A DNA stretch of 16,192 nt from Bacillota bacterium (GTDB lineage: Bacteria; Bacillota_I; Bacilli_A; RFN20; CAG-826). Positions 14,513 through 16,192 of the stretch are shown in pieces (the stretch's first letter is position 1; every line of letters begins with the position of its first letter). The DNA lies in NCBI GenBank assembly GCA_023457325.1, contig JAEWLX010000022.1, positions 1-16,192 of the forward strand, in the 5' to 3' direction. The position numbers were made by a program, and so were the translations under genes. Below the pieces are notes generated by a model that did no database searches, was not told where the DNA came from, and worked only from the letters and a program-made list of their open reading frames with translations.

Positions 14513-15541
14513 ATGAATTTGCCATTACAAATTATCATCACAGTTGCGATTGTCGCTCTTGTTATCACCCTTTTTGTCTTAGAACGAATATTTATAAAAA
14601 GACGAGAAGAAACGATCAAAAAGTGGATCCTCGTTTTAATGTTTCTAGGCTCATTAGTCGTTTTCCTTGTTGGTGCTTTTGGCATCGTGGCCATATGGAA
14701 TTACGACATCATGCCTGTCCTTACACAATTTTGGAATGATATTGTCACTTTCTTTGCAACTTCAGTGCCAGCACTAATTGGTACGACAATTGTCGTTTTT
14801 GTTTGGATGCTCATTTTACGGATTACCAAAATCACCTTAAAACGCATCGGCGATAAACCAGGACCACTCCAAAAAAGACGCAAAACCCTATCAAAAGTCA
14901 TTTTTAGTATTGTTAATTACTCGCTTGTCATCATCGGCATCATTGTCATTCTTGCTATTTGGGGCGTTAATGTTCTTCCGGCCCTCGCTGGACTTGGCAT
15001 TGTCGGTTTGGTCATTGGTTTGGGAGCCCAAAAATTTATTCAGGACTTAATTGCTGGTTTCTTCATTATTTTTGAACACCATTATGATGTTGGCGATGTT
15101 ATCGAGGTCGCTGGTTTTAAGGGCACCGTCACTGATATTGGTCTTAAAACAACACGGCTTAGAAATTGGCGCGGAGATATTAAGGTTTTAAATAATGGTG
15201 ACGTCAACACCTTCATTAATTATTCAAAGAATCCTTCTGTCGCGGTCGTCTTATTTAGTATCGCTTACAAGGAAGATATCGACAAAACGATATCGGCCTT
15301 GAATGAAGCTTTTCCAGCTTTTCGCGCACAGCATAAAGAAACTCTATTAGAAGATCCAACGGTTTCAGGCGTAATGAATCTAAGCGCCGTTGGTGTCGAT
15401 CTTCGCATTACGGTCAAAACACTTAATGAGCAGCATTATAGTATCGAAAGAGAATTGCGTAAACTTGTTAAAGAAACGCTTGAAGCCCACAATATCGAGA
15501 TTCCTCTTCCTCAAGTTGTCGTTCATCAGCCAAAAGAATAA
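14513..15541 (+). CDS. MscS-family small-conductance mechanosensitive channel (YkuT/YnaI-like)
   Basis: Channel that opens on membrane tension to release solutes during hypo-osmotic shock. The 342-residue protein has about five hydrophobic helices (near 4-23, 39-62, 86-108, 128-150 and the pore helix 155-188). The pore segment is GLGIVGLVIGLGAQKFIQDL, the Gly/Ala-rich signature. The MscS beta domain follows (YDVGDVIEVAGFKGTVTDIG, RNWRGDIKVLNNGDVNTFIN) and then a cytoplasmic alpha/beta domain. I start it at ATG 14513, six bases after GGAGG; the in-frame ATG at 14495 contains that ribosome site inside its third and fourth codons and coincides with the predicted transcription start. It is monocistronic, with a terminator after it. 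It has more helices than E. coli MscS. Confidence 0.92.
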   Translation: MNLPLQIIITVAIVALVITLFVLERIFIKRREETIKKWILVLMFLGSLVVFLVGAFGIVAIWNYDIMPVLTQFWNDIVTFFATSVPALIGTTIVVFVWMLILRITKITLKRIGDKPGPLQKRRKTLSKVIFSIVNYSLVIIGIIVILAIWGVNVLPALAGLGIVGLVIGLGAQKFIQDLIAGFFIIFEHHYDVGDVIEVAGFKGTVTDIGLKTTRLRNWRGDIKVLNNGDVNTFINYSKNPSVAVVLFSIAYKEDIDKTISALNEAFPAFRAQHKETLLEDPTVSGVMNLSAVGVDLRITVKTLNEQHYSIERELRKLVKETLEAHNIEIPLPQVVVHQPKE

Positions 15542-15554
15542 TCTATTTCTAGAC

Positions 15555-15583
15555 AAAAGCCTCGTTTCGAGCGAGGCTTTTTT
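15555..15583. terminator. Terminator after the mscS-like gene (probably bidirectional)
   Basis: GCCTCG (15559-15564) pairs with CGAGGC (15572-15577), extended by AAAA/TTTT, around TTTCGAG, and is followed by TTTTTT. The A run on the left gives a U-tract for the convergent dehydrogenase gene as well. Confidence 0.93.
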
Positions 15584-15613
15584 AATGCTTTTATCGTTTA
15601 ATTAGATGAATAT

Positions 15614-16192
15614 TTAATGATGTTTGCGCCTTCTTCCTTCTTTATCAGCAGCTAATATTATTTCTTTAACAAGTTCGGGTGTCATCTTTCTAACTTCGTG
15701 ATAAATTGACTCGCCTTGGCGGCATGTGCGATTTGCCACCATTTCCAGCTCTTCATCAGTAATCTTTTCAAGACCGATGTCGGCTAAGGTTGTCGGTAAA
15801 CCGACACTCTCACAAAAACTATATACTTCATCAATTAGCAACTTTGTTTCTTTGTGTAAGAACAATAAAGATAAAACGCCAAACGCTACTTTTTCGCCAT
15901 GATAAAAGCGATGGGTTTGGGGAAGAGTTGTAAGGCCGTTATGAATAGCGTGAGCTGTCGCAATCCCACCGCTTTCAAAACCGAGCCCACTTAATAAAGT
16001 ATTGGCCTCGATAACCTTTTCTAAAGCTGGGGTTACTTTTTTCTTGTTACATGCCTTTAGGGCATCAAGTCCGTTTTTTAGAAGCGTTTCATAACATAGT
16101 CTTGAAAGAGCAAAAGCGGTTAATGATCCGTATCCGTCAGCCTCGTTTTTCGATTGGCTAAGACGACATTGTTCAGCTTCAAACCAAGTGGC
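15614..16192 (-). CDS. gldA: Glycerol dehydrogenase-type iron/zinc-containing alcohol dehydrogenase, C-terminal part (start outside window)
   Basis: NAD-dependent metal-containing polyol dehydrogenase, most like GldA, which interconverts glycerol and dihydroxyacetone. The frame is open from the right edge of the window to the TAA at 15616-15614, giving 192 residues with no start codon needed inside. The first visible residues, ATWFEAEQC, match the GldA LATWFEA block. NTLLSGLGFESGGIATAHAI carries the first visible metal-ligand His, and TLPQTHRFYHGEKVAFGVL carries the second. The missing half would be the NAD-binding domain and the Asp ligand. A shorter frame beginning at TTG 15865 lies within this gene and is not a separate start. 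The C terminus ends in a basic GRRRKHH tail. Confidence 0.88.
   Translation of the reverse strand, partial: ATWFEAEQCRLSQSKNEADGYGSLTAFALSRLCYETLLKNGLDALKACNKKKVTPALEKVIEANTLLSGLGFESGGIATAHAIHNGLTTLPQTHRFYHGEKVAFGVLSLLFLHKETKLLIDEVYSFCESVGLPTTLADIGLEKITDEELEMVANRTCRQGESIYHEVRKMTPELVKEIILAADKEGRRRKHH

Noticed and set aside
15614..15865. Separate small gene starting at TTG 15865
   Set aside because: The frame continues upstream to the window edge with clear glycerol dehydrogenase motifs; the TTG is an internal Leu codon.

Overview
The window looks like a chromosomal segment of a low-G+C Gram-positive bacterium (Bacillota, Bacilli/Erysipelotrichia-like, possibly close to the Mollicutes relatives). 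The evidence is a composition of roughly 40% G+C by eye, AGGAGG-type ribosome binding sites, a T-box leader, compact rho-independent terminators, and gene types common in that group: Zn ABC uptake with a Fur-family regulator, an EF-G-like paralogue, a YkuT-type MscS channel and GldA. TGG encodes Trp and TGA ends genes, so this is the standard bacterial code and not the Mycoplasma code. No tRNA, rRNA, insertion sequence, prophage or CRISPR signature was seen.

Left part (1-2489, + strand): the end of a metal (probably Zn/Mn) ABC transporter operon. It holds the C-terminal part of the binding protein (znuA-like), the ATPase (znuC-like), the permease (znuB-like) and a Fur-family repressor. The genes overlap or nearly touch and close at a strong terminator. 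Then comes a single gene (2609-4567, +) fusing a GNAT acetyltransferase to an RLAN domain and a RimK-type ATP-grasp ligase. Its leader has interlocking complementary segments and no clear Shine-Dalgarno. A bidirectional hairpin terminator separates it from the following minus-strand genes.

Middle part (4638-9443, - strand): a probable three-gene operon read from 8068 down to 4638 encodes a small P-loop kinase, a divergent EF-G-like GTPase (PGN instead of PGH in G3) and an unrecognised seven-helix membrane protein. Upstream of it are a separate GNAT acetyltransferase and an XRE regulator with a four-helix membrane tail. The regulator's -35 box lies inside a 13-bp palindrome, suggesting autoregulation.

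Right-middle part (9599-12949, +): a tightly coupled four-gene operon with the order acyltransferase, GT8 glycosyltransferase, GT8 glycosyltransferase, acyltransferase. It plausibly builds an acylated glycan or membrane glycolipid and is the best candidate for an undescribed pathway. Its last stop codon shares the tetramer CTAG with the stop of the convergent trpB.

Right part (12946-16192): a stand-alone trpB (-) controlled by a complete tryptophan T-box leader (UGG specifier, UGGC acceptor-pairing bulge, terminator). Divergent from it is an MscS-family channel gene (+) with an extended -10 promoter and a strong terminator. The window ends with the C-terminal half of a glycerol dehydrogenase-type gene (-).
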